Of a stretch of DNA of 64,000 nt, positions 52,257 through 61,800 are shown piece by piece (the first letter of the stretch is position 1; the number at the start of each line of letters is the position of its first letter). The position numbers and the translations under genes were made by a program. A model generated the notes under the pieces. The model ran no database searches. It was not told the DNA's origin and saw nothing but the letters and a program-made list of their open reading frames with translations. The stretch comes from an uncultured Bacteroidales bacterium (GTDB taxonomy: Bacteria; Bacteroidota; Bacteroidia; Bacteroidales; F082), in assembly GCA_947305795.1 (NCBI GenBank), contig CAMZEK010000003.1, forward strand, positions 35,352 through 99,351, read 5' to 3'.

Positions 52257-55200
52257 ATGCAAAGAAAAGATTTACAACTAAGAAGGGCTTTGCGTACTGC
52301 CCTAATTGTCCTGCTGCTGAGTGTGGTGGGGATGCCGAAAGTGTATGCCACTTATGACTTTTCGGCAGTTTGCCCTACTGGCCAAACATTGTATTACACT
52401 ATTACGGATACTATTAACCATTATGTTGCCATATCATGCCCAGGACCTGAGACTTACAATGATTGCTGGTCAGGGTTTACCAAACCTGCTGGTGATATTA
52501 CTCTTCCTGAAAGCGTTGAATATGAAGGCGTTAATTATTTAGTTACTGCAATTGGCGACTTAGCTTTCAGTCGATGCACCGGCCTTACTGGCGACTTAAA
52601 CATTCCGAATTCCATAATCACTATCGGGATGTATGCTTTCTGTTATGACGGCTTCACTGGAAGCCTGACTATAGGAAACTCTGTGACCACAATTGGGAAC
52701 TACGCTTTTTGGGGTTGCAGCGGTTTCACTGGTAGCTTGACCCTCCCGAACTCCGTGACGACGATTGGAACGAGTGCTTTTGATTCTTGCACTGGCTTCA
52801 CAGGTAGTTTGACTATCTCAGACTCTGTGATTAGTATTGAAAACTATGCTTTCTATTGGAGTGGTTTTACTTCCCTTATTAGCCTTGCTGAAACACCTCC
52901 CACGTTGGGTCATCATGTTTTTTTTAATACTCAGCTTGTCTTTGTTCCATGTGGCTTTGAAGAGGCGTATGCAAGTGTGCAATGGGGGGGATTCAGCAAT
53001 TTCATCGGGATGTGTAGCGTCACAATCACAGCGATAGCCGACCCAGAGGAAGGCGGTACGGTGACAGGCGGCGGCACATATTTAAAAGGACAAACTTGCA
53101 CTTTGACAGCTACGCCAGACGAAGGTTATGCTTTTCTTTATTGGTTGGACGAGGCAAACGTGGTCGTCTCACTGGATGCAGACTATACTTTCACCGTGAC
53201 GGAAAGCAGAACGCTTACGGCAAAATTCGCGGAGGAAAACTCGTTCTGTTACATCACATTTGATGGCAGTGGTTGGGGCAGTAGTTATTTGGTAGTGAGT
53301 TTTGAGGACGGCTCTTTCTTACAGCTAAGCGGGGCTACAACCCTCCCGATTTTTGACGGCAGCCATGTCACCTTGGACTGGAATGAGAATCCGCCGAGTT
53401 CTTTCACCGTGAGCTATTCAAACGGCAATATCATTTATCATGGCGAGAACTTGAATAGTGGTTTTTCGTATGAGTTGGACATAGATTGTGAGGAGATGCC
53501 TGCTACAATGGTTAATGTCACGGCTACGCTCAATCCTGATGAGGGTGGCGTTGTGTCTGGCGAAGGAGAGTATGAGTACTTTACCACCTGCACTTTGTCG
53601 GCTACGCCAAACGAAGGCTTTTTGTTCCTCAATTGGAGCCGAAATGGTGAGTTGGTCAGCTGCAACGGTACATACAGTTTTACCGTAACGGGAGAAATGG
53701 ACTTTGATGCGATATTCATGCCTATTGAAGGTGTATTCATCGGTGAAGGCGAGGAGACCAACGCGTATTTGCCGAGCTCGTGTGAGGGATATGCGCTATC
53801 ACAGGAAATATACACTGCCGAGGAAATTGGGACAGCAGGATACATCAACAGTGTTGCTTTCTATAATGGAGGAGGGCAACAGACACGCACCTATGATATG
53901 TATATGGTGCATACTAACAAGACGGTCTTCTCGGACAATCATGACTGGATTGCGGTCACCGAAAACGACCGCGTGTTCAGTGGCAGTGTGACCTTTGTCC
54001 CAGGCTATTGGACTACTATAGTACTTGACACGCAGTTTGCTTACGATGGCGTTTCCAACCTCGCCATCATCCTTGATGAGAATTCTGGATTTGCTCCATA
54101 CGAGCCTTACATAGCCTGTCGAGTGTTTGCCACCGAAGATAATCAGGCCATATATGTCAGTTCTGACTGTTGGGGTACCAATTTCGACCCAACGACACCC
54201 TCAAATTATAACGGCACCCTCGTGAATGAGAAGAACCAGATTTACCTTGATATACATCCCTGCGCTAGGCCTACCGGCTTGGTTTGCACTGGCACCACCA
54301 GTTCCACCGCCAACCTCAGCTGGATTGAGAACGGCACTGCAACCGACTGGGTGGTTCAATACAGCACGGCTGAAGACTTTACGGATGCCATTTCGATAAA
54401 TGTGTCTGCAACACCTTTTGTGGAACTTACTGGCCTAATGGCAGAAACCTACTACTATGCCCACGTAAAAGCCCTCGCCGGCGGTGAAGAAGGCGATTGG
54501 AGCAGTACGATTATCTTTAGACCTACCGACAAAGTCGTTATCGGATCAGGCAATGTTACCAGCCAAAGCATTCCCACACACTTTTATTACAGGTATTCGC
54601 TGTCACAGCAGATTTACACGCCAGAAGAAATAGGTACGGAAGGACTTATCGCAGGCATTGACTTCTACAACATTGATCAAGGGAAAACCCGAAATATTGA
54701 CCTCTATATGGTCAACACAGACAAGACATCCTTTGAGAGCGACAACGATTGGATTACCGTCACGGAAGAAGACCTCGTTTTTAGCGGTGAAGTGACCTTC
54801 ACCGTTGACGATTGGACTACTATCGAATTCACCACCCCATTCGCTTATGATGGAACAAGTAACCTCGCAGTCATTGTAGATGACAACTTTGGGTACTATT
54901 ATTTTAACGGTATGAGCTTTCGCGTGTATGATGCCCCAAGCATGGCTATCTGCGCTCATGGTGACGGTACCAATTACAATCCGTATGAGCCTGCAAACTA
55001 CACAGGTGCCATCCTGAACGTGAAGAACCAAATCCGTCTTGATATCGCTAATAGCAATCTTGGTGTTTATACGGTTAGCGTTGCATCCGACCACGAAGGG
55101 TATGGCTCCGTCAGTGGTGGCGGCAACTATATTGAAGGCCGCTATTGCACCATTAGCGCGACACCTAATTATGGTTACGGATTCCTCAACTGGACCGATA

Positions 55201-58200
55201 CCATCGGAAACATTATCTCAGTAGAGCCTACATACACTTTCGCTGTAGAGGAGAGAGCTTCTTTCGTTGCTCATTTTGTGGAAGGTGCTATCGATCTTTA
55301 TGTTTCTCGAACTGGTTGGGCCTTGTGGAAGGGTTTTGGCAATGATGGACCAGCACTTGAGGGAGTTGCCACTGTTATTCTGACGGCAGGTGATGTTTGG
55401 GGTGATGGCACAGGATATCAAATGCTAATGGATGCCGATGCCAACACCTACGGTACGATAATTCCCAATGTCGGTCCGTTGAGCACCCATTGCTCTGGCA
55501 ACGAAAACATCTATTCCCAATTCGAATACAAGATTCCTTCCAATGCCGATGGCATTTGCACTACGGAAAACATCGTCTTTAACAATAGTGTTTCGATAGA
55601 CATTCTCCCTGGCACCTACGACTGGTGCCTCACCAACCCGGTTCCTAACGACCGTATCTGGATTGTCGGAAATTATGGTTCTTTTTCACCACGTTTCGAC
55701 AACTTTGAATTTGAAGCAGGTAGCACTTATGAGTTTGTTATAAGCATGTTCGATGGCCATGATGGAGTCGATCTGTTTGTTAACGGCGAAGCCAGAAGCC
55801 TTAGAGAGAACATTGGAATTACCAGTGAAGGCTGTAGGTCAATGGCCAATGTTCCCATAGGCTCCTATAGTGACAGGGTATTGCCCGTCACCGAAAAAAA
55901 CGTTCGCAACAATCTGGATATTGTACTGACTTTGACCGACAGGACTGGCGACACACTGTATATGGGTACGACGGAGAACAACTATATGCAACTGCCCACT
56001 GAGGGCCTCCAAGAAGATGAAATATACATTCTCAGCATAGCCCAGGTTTACCCCTCAGGCCTGACAAATGAAATGGCCTCATGCAGATGGACATACCAGT
56101 CTTGCAATAACTTTGAAGGTGTAAGTAACCTCTGTGGCATCATCAATGACGATGGCGTAACTCTCAGTTGGGTATATCCTGAAGTGGATGGCACGAGAGT
56201 CTATGATGAATGGGCTTTTGAACAAGGTTTTGTGACTCACCCGGGCGCAATGGCCAACGGCGCTGACGCTTCATGGAAAACGGGCAGTCAAAAAGGTTTT
56301 GGAGCTGGGGGTGTAGTAGCTGACGACTTCACCTGCGAAGTGCTTACGACCATTAACGAAATTGAAGTGTATGCTTACCAAGCTGGTAGCAGTACCACTT
56401 CGGCCATTACGGGTCTTTACGTCCAAATTTATAATGGCAATCCGATAAACGACGGTGTGGTGGTTTGGGGCGACTTGGAAACCAACCTTATGACATCCAC
56501 ATCTTTCACAAATTGCTATCGAGGCAGCTATGGAAATACCACAGACACAAGCCGCCCGATTATGAGCGTCACAGCCTCTGGCCTTGACATTACCCTTGAG
56601 CCTGGCACCTATTTTTTAGTTTACAGAATCAGCCGTCTATCCGGTACCTCACAACCATTTTTTGTTCCGTATTGTTTGCCTGAAATAGGCAATACTGGTG
56701 ACGGACTGGTCTTGAATCAAGGAACTTGGGAATATATTATTGATATCGGTACTCACACACCTTGGGGATTTGCTTTCCGCCTTTTGGGAGAAATCAGCGT
56801 TGTTCCTAGTCCTGTCAATGGTTTTGTAACTGCATCCATTTTCCGTGACGGTGAATGGATTGGATTCACTGCATATGACAGCTTCACCGACCCAGATGGC
56901 ACAGAAGACAGCGAGTATGAAATCCGCGTGGTGTATGGCGGTAACAAGCAATGCCCCTACGACAATGCTTTCTTCACCACGAGTTGCCCGCAGACTATGA
57001 CCTTTCACAACGTTATCGCTACAGCCAGCCCAACCGAAGGCGGCACGGTCGCTGGCGGCGGCACCTACAACCACGGCGCAAGCTGCACTTTGACGGCCAC
57101 GGCCAACGAGGGCTACACTTTTGTTAACTGGACCGAAAACGGGCAGCAGGTTTCAGCAGACGCTGCATATTCCTTTATTGTCAGTGGAGACAGGAATTTG
57201 GTGGCGAATTTCACTGATAGCCCGGTCTATCTGACCATTTCGGCCGCTGCCAATCCCATAGAAGGCGGAATGACATCAGGAGACGGTATCTTCTTGCAAG
57301 GCCGTAGCTGCACCTTGACCGCCACGCCTAACGAAGGCTACACCTTTATTAATTGGACGAAAGACGGAGAGGAAGTCTCCACCGAGGCCGAATATAGCTT
57401 CACCGTCTTGGAAGACGCTGCTTTTGTGGCCAATTTTGAGGAGCAAACCGACATCACCCAAACGTCAAACTTCACCTCCGGCTGGAACTGGTACTCCACC
57501 TACATTGAGCAAGGCGGCATCGACGGCCTCGCCCAACTGGAGGAAAGCCTCGGAGCAAACGGCATCCAGATCAAGTCGCAGCAGCAGTACACGAACTATT
57601 ACGAAGGCATGGGCTGGATGGGTATGCTCTTGGCCATCGACAACGAGTCGACGTACAAGATCAAGACCAATGCAGTATGCACGGTGGACATGGTCGGTTT
57701 GGAGACGACTTCAGGGCAGCATCCCATTACGGTTGGTCCAGGCTGGAACTGGATCGGCTATCCCCTCAGCATCCCCATGAGCGTCACGATGGCGTTCTCG
57801 AACATCAATCCCACCAACGGCGACCAGCTGAAGGCCCAGAACGGATACGCCAACTACTACGATGGCATCGGCTGGATGGGCACCTTGTCAACTATCGAAC
57901 CCGGCACGGGACTGCTCTACAAGTCGAACAACAGCCAAAATATCACGCTCGTGTATCCCGACCCGGAAGGGGCGAAGGGTGCGGAACTCGCGGAGAACGT
58001 CACCTCGGACAACAACCACTGGGTACCCGACCTGCACGCCTATCCCGACAACATGACCGTCACCGCCGTGGTGGAGCTCGACGACGAGGAACTCCAAAGC
58101 GACAGCTACGAGCTGGCCGCCTTCGCCAACGGCGAGTGCCGTGGCAGCGTGAGGCTGATGTACATTGAGTCACTGGACCGCTACATCGCCTTCTTGACCA

Positions 58201-58616
58201 TCGCGGGCGAGGACGTCACCACGCTCAGCTTCAGCCTCTACAATGCAGCAACAGGCGAGGAGATCCATGGTGCTCAAGAGACGCTGAACTTCAGCGACAA
58301 CGCCGTTGTCGGCTCCGCCAACGAGCCTTACGTCATCCGCTTCCGCAGTTTGGCAGGCATGGATGAGCTCGGCAAACAAGTCCATGTCTTCCCGAACCCG
58401 GTGTCAAGAGGAGCCAATGTAAGCCTTGGCATGACAGAAGACATCAACGGCGAGGTGCAGGTGGACATCGTCAATGCTTTTGGTGCGGTGATTTCTGTTG
58501 AAACTTCGATGAAGCTGCCCGCTACTATCAATGCTCCCGAGGTTTCAGGTGTTTACACGTTGAGAATTACCGTGGAAGGGAAGGGGACGTGTTATAGGAA
58601 ACTGGTGGTGAGATAA
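52257..58616 (+). CDS. Giant multidomain T9SS surface protein (BspA-like LRRs, InlB_B-type repeats, FN3, shared C-terminal cassette)
   Basis: TIGNYAFWGCSGFTGSLTLPNSVTTIG LRRs; five GGTVxGGGTYxxGxxCTLTATPNEGYxFxNW repeats; CTD VFPNPVSRGANVSLG...YTLRITVEGKGTCYRKLVVR. Confidence 0.9.
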   Translation: MQRKDLQLRRALRTALIVLLLSVVGMPKVYATYDFSAVCPTGQTLYYTITDTINHYVAISCPGPETYNDCWSGFTKPAGDITLPESVEYEGVNYLVTAIGDLAFSRCTGLTGDLNIPNSIITIGMYAFCYDGFTGSLTIGNSVTTIGNYAFWGCSGFTGSLTLPNSVTTIGTSAFDSCTGFTGSLTISDSVISIENYAFYWSGFTSLISLAETPPTLGHHVFFNTQLVFVPCGFEEAYASVQWGGFSNFIGMCSVTITAIADPEEGGTVTGGGTYLKGQTCTLTATPDEGYAFLYWLDEANVVVSLDADYTFTVTESRTLTAKFAEENSFCYITFDGSGWGSSYLVVSFEDGSFLQLSGATTLPIFDGSHVTLDWNENPPSSFTVSYSNGNIIYHGENLNSGFSYELDIDCEEMPATMVNVTATLNPDEGGVVSGEGEYEYFTTCTLSATPNEGFLFLNWSRNGELVSCNGTYSFTVTGEMDFDAIFMPIEGVFIGEGEETNAYLPSSCEGYALSQEIYTAEEIGTAGYINSVAFYNGGGQQTRTYDMYMVHTNKTVFSDNHDWIAVTENDRVFSGSVTFVPGYWTTIVLDTQFAYDGVSNLAIILDENSGFAPYEPYIACRVFATEDNQAIYVSSDCWGTNFDPTTPSNYNGTLVNEKNQIYLDIHPCARPTGLVCTGTTSSTANLSWIENGTATDWVVQYSTAEDFTDAISINVSATPFVELTGLMAETYYYAHVKALAGGEEGDWSSTIIFRPTDKVVIGSGNVTSQSIPTHFYYRYSLSQQIYTPEEIGTEGLIAGIDFYNIDQGKTRNIDLYMVNTDKTSFESDNDWITVTEEDLVFSGEVTFTVDDWTTIEFTTPFAYDGTSNLAVIVDDNFGYYYFNGMSFRVYDAPSMAICAHGDGTNYNPYEPANYTGAILNVKNQIRLDIANSNLGVYTVSVASDHEGYGSVSGGGNYIEGRYCTISATPNYGYGFLNWTDTIGNIISVEPTYTFAVEERASFVAHFVEGAIDLYVSRTGWALWKGFGNDGPALEGVATVILTAGDVWGDGTGYQMLMDADANTYGTIIPNVGPLSTHCSGNENIYSQFEYKIPSNADGICTTENIVFNNSVSIDILPGTYDWCLTNPVPNDRIWIVGNYGSFSPRFDNFEFEAGSTYEFVISMFDGHDGVDLFVNGEARSLRENIGITSEGCRSMANVPIGSYSDRVLPVTEKNVRNNLDIVLTLTDRTGDTLYMGTTENNYMQLPTEGLQEDEIYILSIAQVYPSGLTNEMASCRWTYQSCNNFEGVSNLCGIINDDGVTLSWVYPEVDGTRVYDEWAFEQGFVTHPGAMANGADASWKTGSQKGFGAGGVVADDFTCEVLTTINEIEVYAYQAGSSTTSAITGLYVQIYNGNPINDGVVVWGDLETNLMTSTSFTNCYRGSYGNTTDTSRPIMSVTASGLDITLEPGTYFLVYRISRLSGTSQPFFVPYCLPEIGNTGDGLVLNQGTWEYIIDIGTHTPWGFAFRLLGEISVVPSPVNGFVTASIFRDGEWIGFTAYDSFTDPDGTEDSEYEIRVVYGGNKQCPYDNAFFTTSCPQTMTFHNVIATASPTEGGTVAGGGTYNHGASCTLTATANEGYTFVNWTENGQQVSADAAYSFIVSGDRNLVANFTDSPVYLTISAAANPIEGGMTSGDGIFLQGRSCTLTATPNEGYTFINWTKDGEEVSTEAEYSFTVLEDAAFVANFEEQTDITQTSNFTSGWNWYSTYIEQGGIDGLAQLEESLGANGIQIKSQQQYTNYYEGMGWMGMLLAIDNESTYKIKTNAVCTVDMVGLETTSGQHPITVGPGWNWIGYPLSIPMSVTMAFSNINPTNGDQLKAQNGYANYYDGIGWMGTLSTIEPGTGLLYKSNNSQNITLVYPDPEGAKGAELAENVTSDNNHWVPDLHAYPDNMTVTAVVELDDEELQSDSYELAAFANGECRGSVRLMYIESLDRYIAFLTIAGEDVTTLSFSLYNAATGEEIHGAQETLNFSDNAVVGSANEPYVIRFRSLAGMDELGKQVHVFPNPVSRGANVSLGMTEDINGEVQVDIVNAFGAVISVETSMKLPATINAPEVSGVYTLRITVEGKGTCYRKLVVR

Positions 58617-58644
58617 ACGGAAACCACATTTTTTAATATGCTAT

Positions 58645-58677
58645 GAGCGGTCGCTTCTTTTTTTGGAGTGGCCGCTT
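58645..58677 (+). terminator. Rho-independent terminator-like hairpin
   Basis: gagcggtcgcttc tttttttg gagtggccgctttg. Confidence 0.65.
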
Positions 58678-58793
58678 TGGGTTTCTTAAAAGCAAGTTCC
58701 TCGTACAGAATAAAGACTTCCCCATGCACCAAGCGCAACAACGAAAAACGGCAAATTTGTTTCCCCAACCCTCTTGACAAAGAGAAAAATTCC

Positions 58794-58802
58794 TATCTTT
58801 GC
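58794..58802 (+). promoter_or_regulatory. -7 element TATCTTTGC
   Basis: cttgac -33-like ~18 nt upstream; 42 nt upstream of ATG 58845. Confidence 0.6.
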
Positions 58803-58844
58803 CCCGAAAACTAATCATTAATAATCAATAATTTTTTAAACATC

Positions 58845-61800
58845 ATGAAAATGTTACTAAAATTTAAGAACAGAAAGGATCCCTGTAAGGTCTTCTTGTT
58901 CGTCCTGCTGCTGGGTGTTGCGGGAATGACAAACGGGTATGCCCAAGGAAATGTTTCGGTAGGCAATTTTGCTATGCATCTGGATGGCGACACACATCTG
59001 GCAATAGTGATAAGCTGTGATGTCAATTTCAGTTGTTCCGGTTCGCTTACCATTCCTTCTACGGTCTACTATGAGAATGATGGCCACATGGATTCATATA
59101 CCGTGGTCGGAATTGCCAACTATGCTTTCGATGGTTGCACCAACTTCACGAGCCTTTCCCTTCCGGGCACCCTTCTTTCAATTGGAACTGGTGCCTTTGC
59201 GGGGTGTACCGGATTCATGGGTGAGCTTGTGATACCCAACTCCGTGACCACGATTGGAAGCGGTGCTTTCAACAATTGCACCGGTTTCACGGGCACCTTG
59301 ACTGTTCCGCCCTTGGTGACCACGATTCAAAGTAATGCTTTCGGTGGTTGTACTGGCTTCAGCAATCTGGTGCTGCCCGAGAACTTAACCACCATTGAGT
59401 CGGATGCTTTCCAAAATTGCACTGGCTTCACGGGCATTCTCAACATCCCGAACACTGTGACCACAATTGGAGCTCATGCCTTTGAGAATTGTACTGGCTT
59501 CACAGGCACGCTCAATCTCCCGACTGACTTGACTACCCTTGGGGATTTAGCTTTCCAAGGGTGCAGCGGCATCAGCAGTGTTGTGGTACCTGCTTCCCTG
59601 ACTTCGATGGGAATCCACGTGTTCAGGTATTGTGACGGCCTCACAGCGGTGTATTACAATGCCGTGAATTGTGCCAATTGCAATGGCTATTATCCGCCAT
59701 TCAGGGACCTTACCGCTGCGCTTTTCATTGGTGAAGGGGTGGAAAGGATCCCCAATTACATGTTCTCAATTGCTGATTTCACGGGCAACTTAGTACTTCC
59801 CAGCACTTTGATGTCAATAGGCAATCACGCTTTCGATTATTGTGATGGCTTCACAGGCAACCTGATTATTCCTAACTCCGTAACCGAGATTGGACAACAA
59901 GCTTTTGATGGTTGCACGGGTTTCAATGGTACTTTAACCTTTGGCAATGCCTTGACTACGATTGGGGATAGAGCTTTTCAAGGATGTACTGGCTTCACGG
60001 GCGACCTGATTATGGGCAGTTCCGTGACTACAATTGAACAGCAAGCTTTCTATGGTTGCACCGGTTTCTCGGGCAACCTGACCATTGGTAATTCGGTGAC
60101 CACGATTGGGTACAATGCTTTCTATGGTTGCACGGGCTTCACGGGCATCTTGACCGTAGGGACCGCTGTGACTTCAATAGGCTCAGGTGCTTTCAATCCT
60201 GCTTCCAATGCCATTAACTTCTCGGAGGTGCATTATAATGCCGTAAATTGCGGGGATTGTAGTGGATCACCATTCAATAGATGTAGCGGAACACTAATTA
60301 TTGACGAAAACGTGGAGCGGATACCTGCTAAAATGTTTTCTGGAGCCTGCCTCACAGGTGAATTGGTGATTCCCGATGCTGTAACCACAATTGGGAATAA
60401 TGCTTTTTCTAATTGTAGTAGCTTCACGGGAAACCTGGTCATTCCCAATGCTGTAACTACGATTGGGAATAATGCTTTCAGCGGTTGTACTGGCTTCACG
60501 GGAACCTTGACTTTAGGCAGTTCCGTAACCACCATAGGTAATAGTGCTTTCTCAGGTTGCAATGGTTTTACAGGTAATTTGACTATCCCGAATTCTGTAA
60601 CCACGATTGGAAACAGTGCTTTCAAAAATTGTAAGTATTTCACGGGTAACCTTATCATACCAAATTCCGTGACCATGATAGGTAGTGAGGCTTTCTATGG
60701 TTGCACTCGTTTCTCGGGTGACCTCATCATTCCTAATTCCGTGACCACATTAGGAAGCGGGGCTTTCTATCAATGCCAAGGCTTCAATGGTAACCTGACC
60801 CTATCCGATGCTTTGACCACCATTGAAAACTACACTTTCTATAGTTGCACAGGTTTCGCGGGTCGCCTGACCATAGGCGGTGCCGTTGAAACGATTGGAA
60901 TTTCGGCTTTCTACAATTGCTGGCGTTTCGCCTCAATAGATATTCTTCCCATAACACCGCCAACGCTAGTGTCTAATCCTTTTTATTATGCCACTACGCT
61001 CTATACCGTTCCTGCTCGCATTCCGTGCGGTACTTTGGGAGCCTATCAAGCGGCTGATGGCTGGAGCAATTTCACAAACTATCAGGAGGTTTGCGACACG
61101 TTTGAAGTCACCGTGGAGGTGGTGGGTGGTGGCACGGTGAGCGGAGCTGGAACCTACAATTTTGGCCAAACCTGCACCTTAGTTCCCACGCCCAATCCAG
61201 GCTATGTTTTTGACCATTGGGTACATTCCACCGGTGAGTTGATTCCTGACAATCCTTACGTCTTTGCAGTAACGGCAAATGTCAATGTAGAAGCCTTCTT
61301 TGTTCCAGGCAGCGTTAGCCATGAATACGTTGACCTCGGCCTTCCGAGCGGCACCTTGTGGGCCACTTGCAATGTGGGTGCTGCCACACCCGAAAGTTAT
61401 GGCGACTATTTCGCGTGGGGTGAGACCACGCCGAAGAACACCTACAATGGGAGTACCTACCAATACTATGCCGGCAGCAACCTGACTAAATACACTGGAA
61501 GTGATGGCTTGACCACCTTGCTGCCTGAGGACGATGCAGCCACGGCCAACTGGGGCAGTGACTGGCGCATGCCCACCGAGGAGGAATGGAATGAACTTCT
61601 CAACAACACAACCTGCACTTGGACAACCCAGAACGACGTGAACGGAAGGCTCTTCACCGCAAGCAACGGCAACAGTCTCTTTCTGCCCGCTGCTGGCTAC
61701 CGCCTCAATAGCAACCTCTACACTGCAGGCGGCTACGGGTACTACTGGTCAAGTTCGCTCCTCATGGACAACCCGGATTACGCAAGGGCACTCTACTTTG

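Noticed and set aside
57677-58168. 163-aa Arg-rich ORF in alternate frame
   Set aside because: Alternate-frame reading of the high-GC cassette; low-complexity composition.
59101-60935. Regularly spaced ~72-bp repeats as a possible CRISPR array
   Set aside because: Repeats are in-frame LRR codons with no constant repeat/unique spacer pattern and no cas genes.
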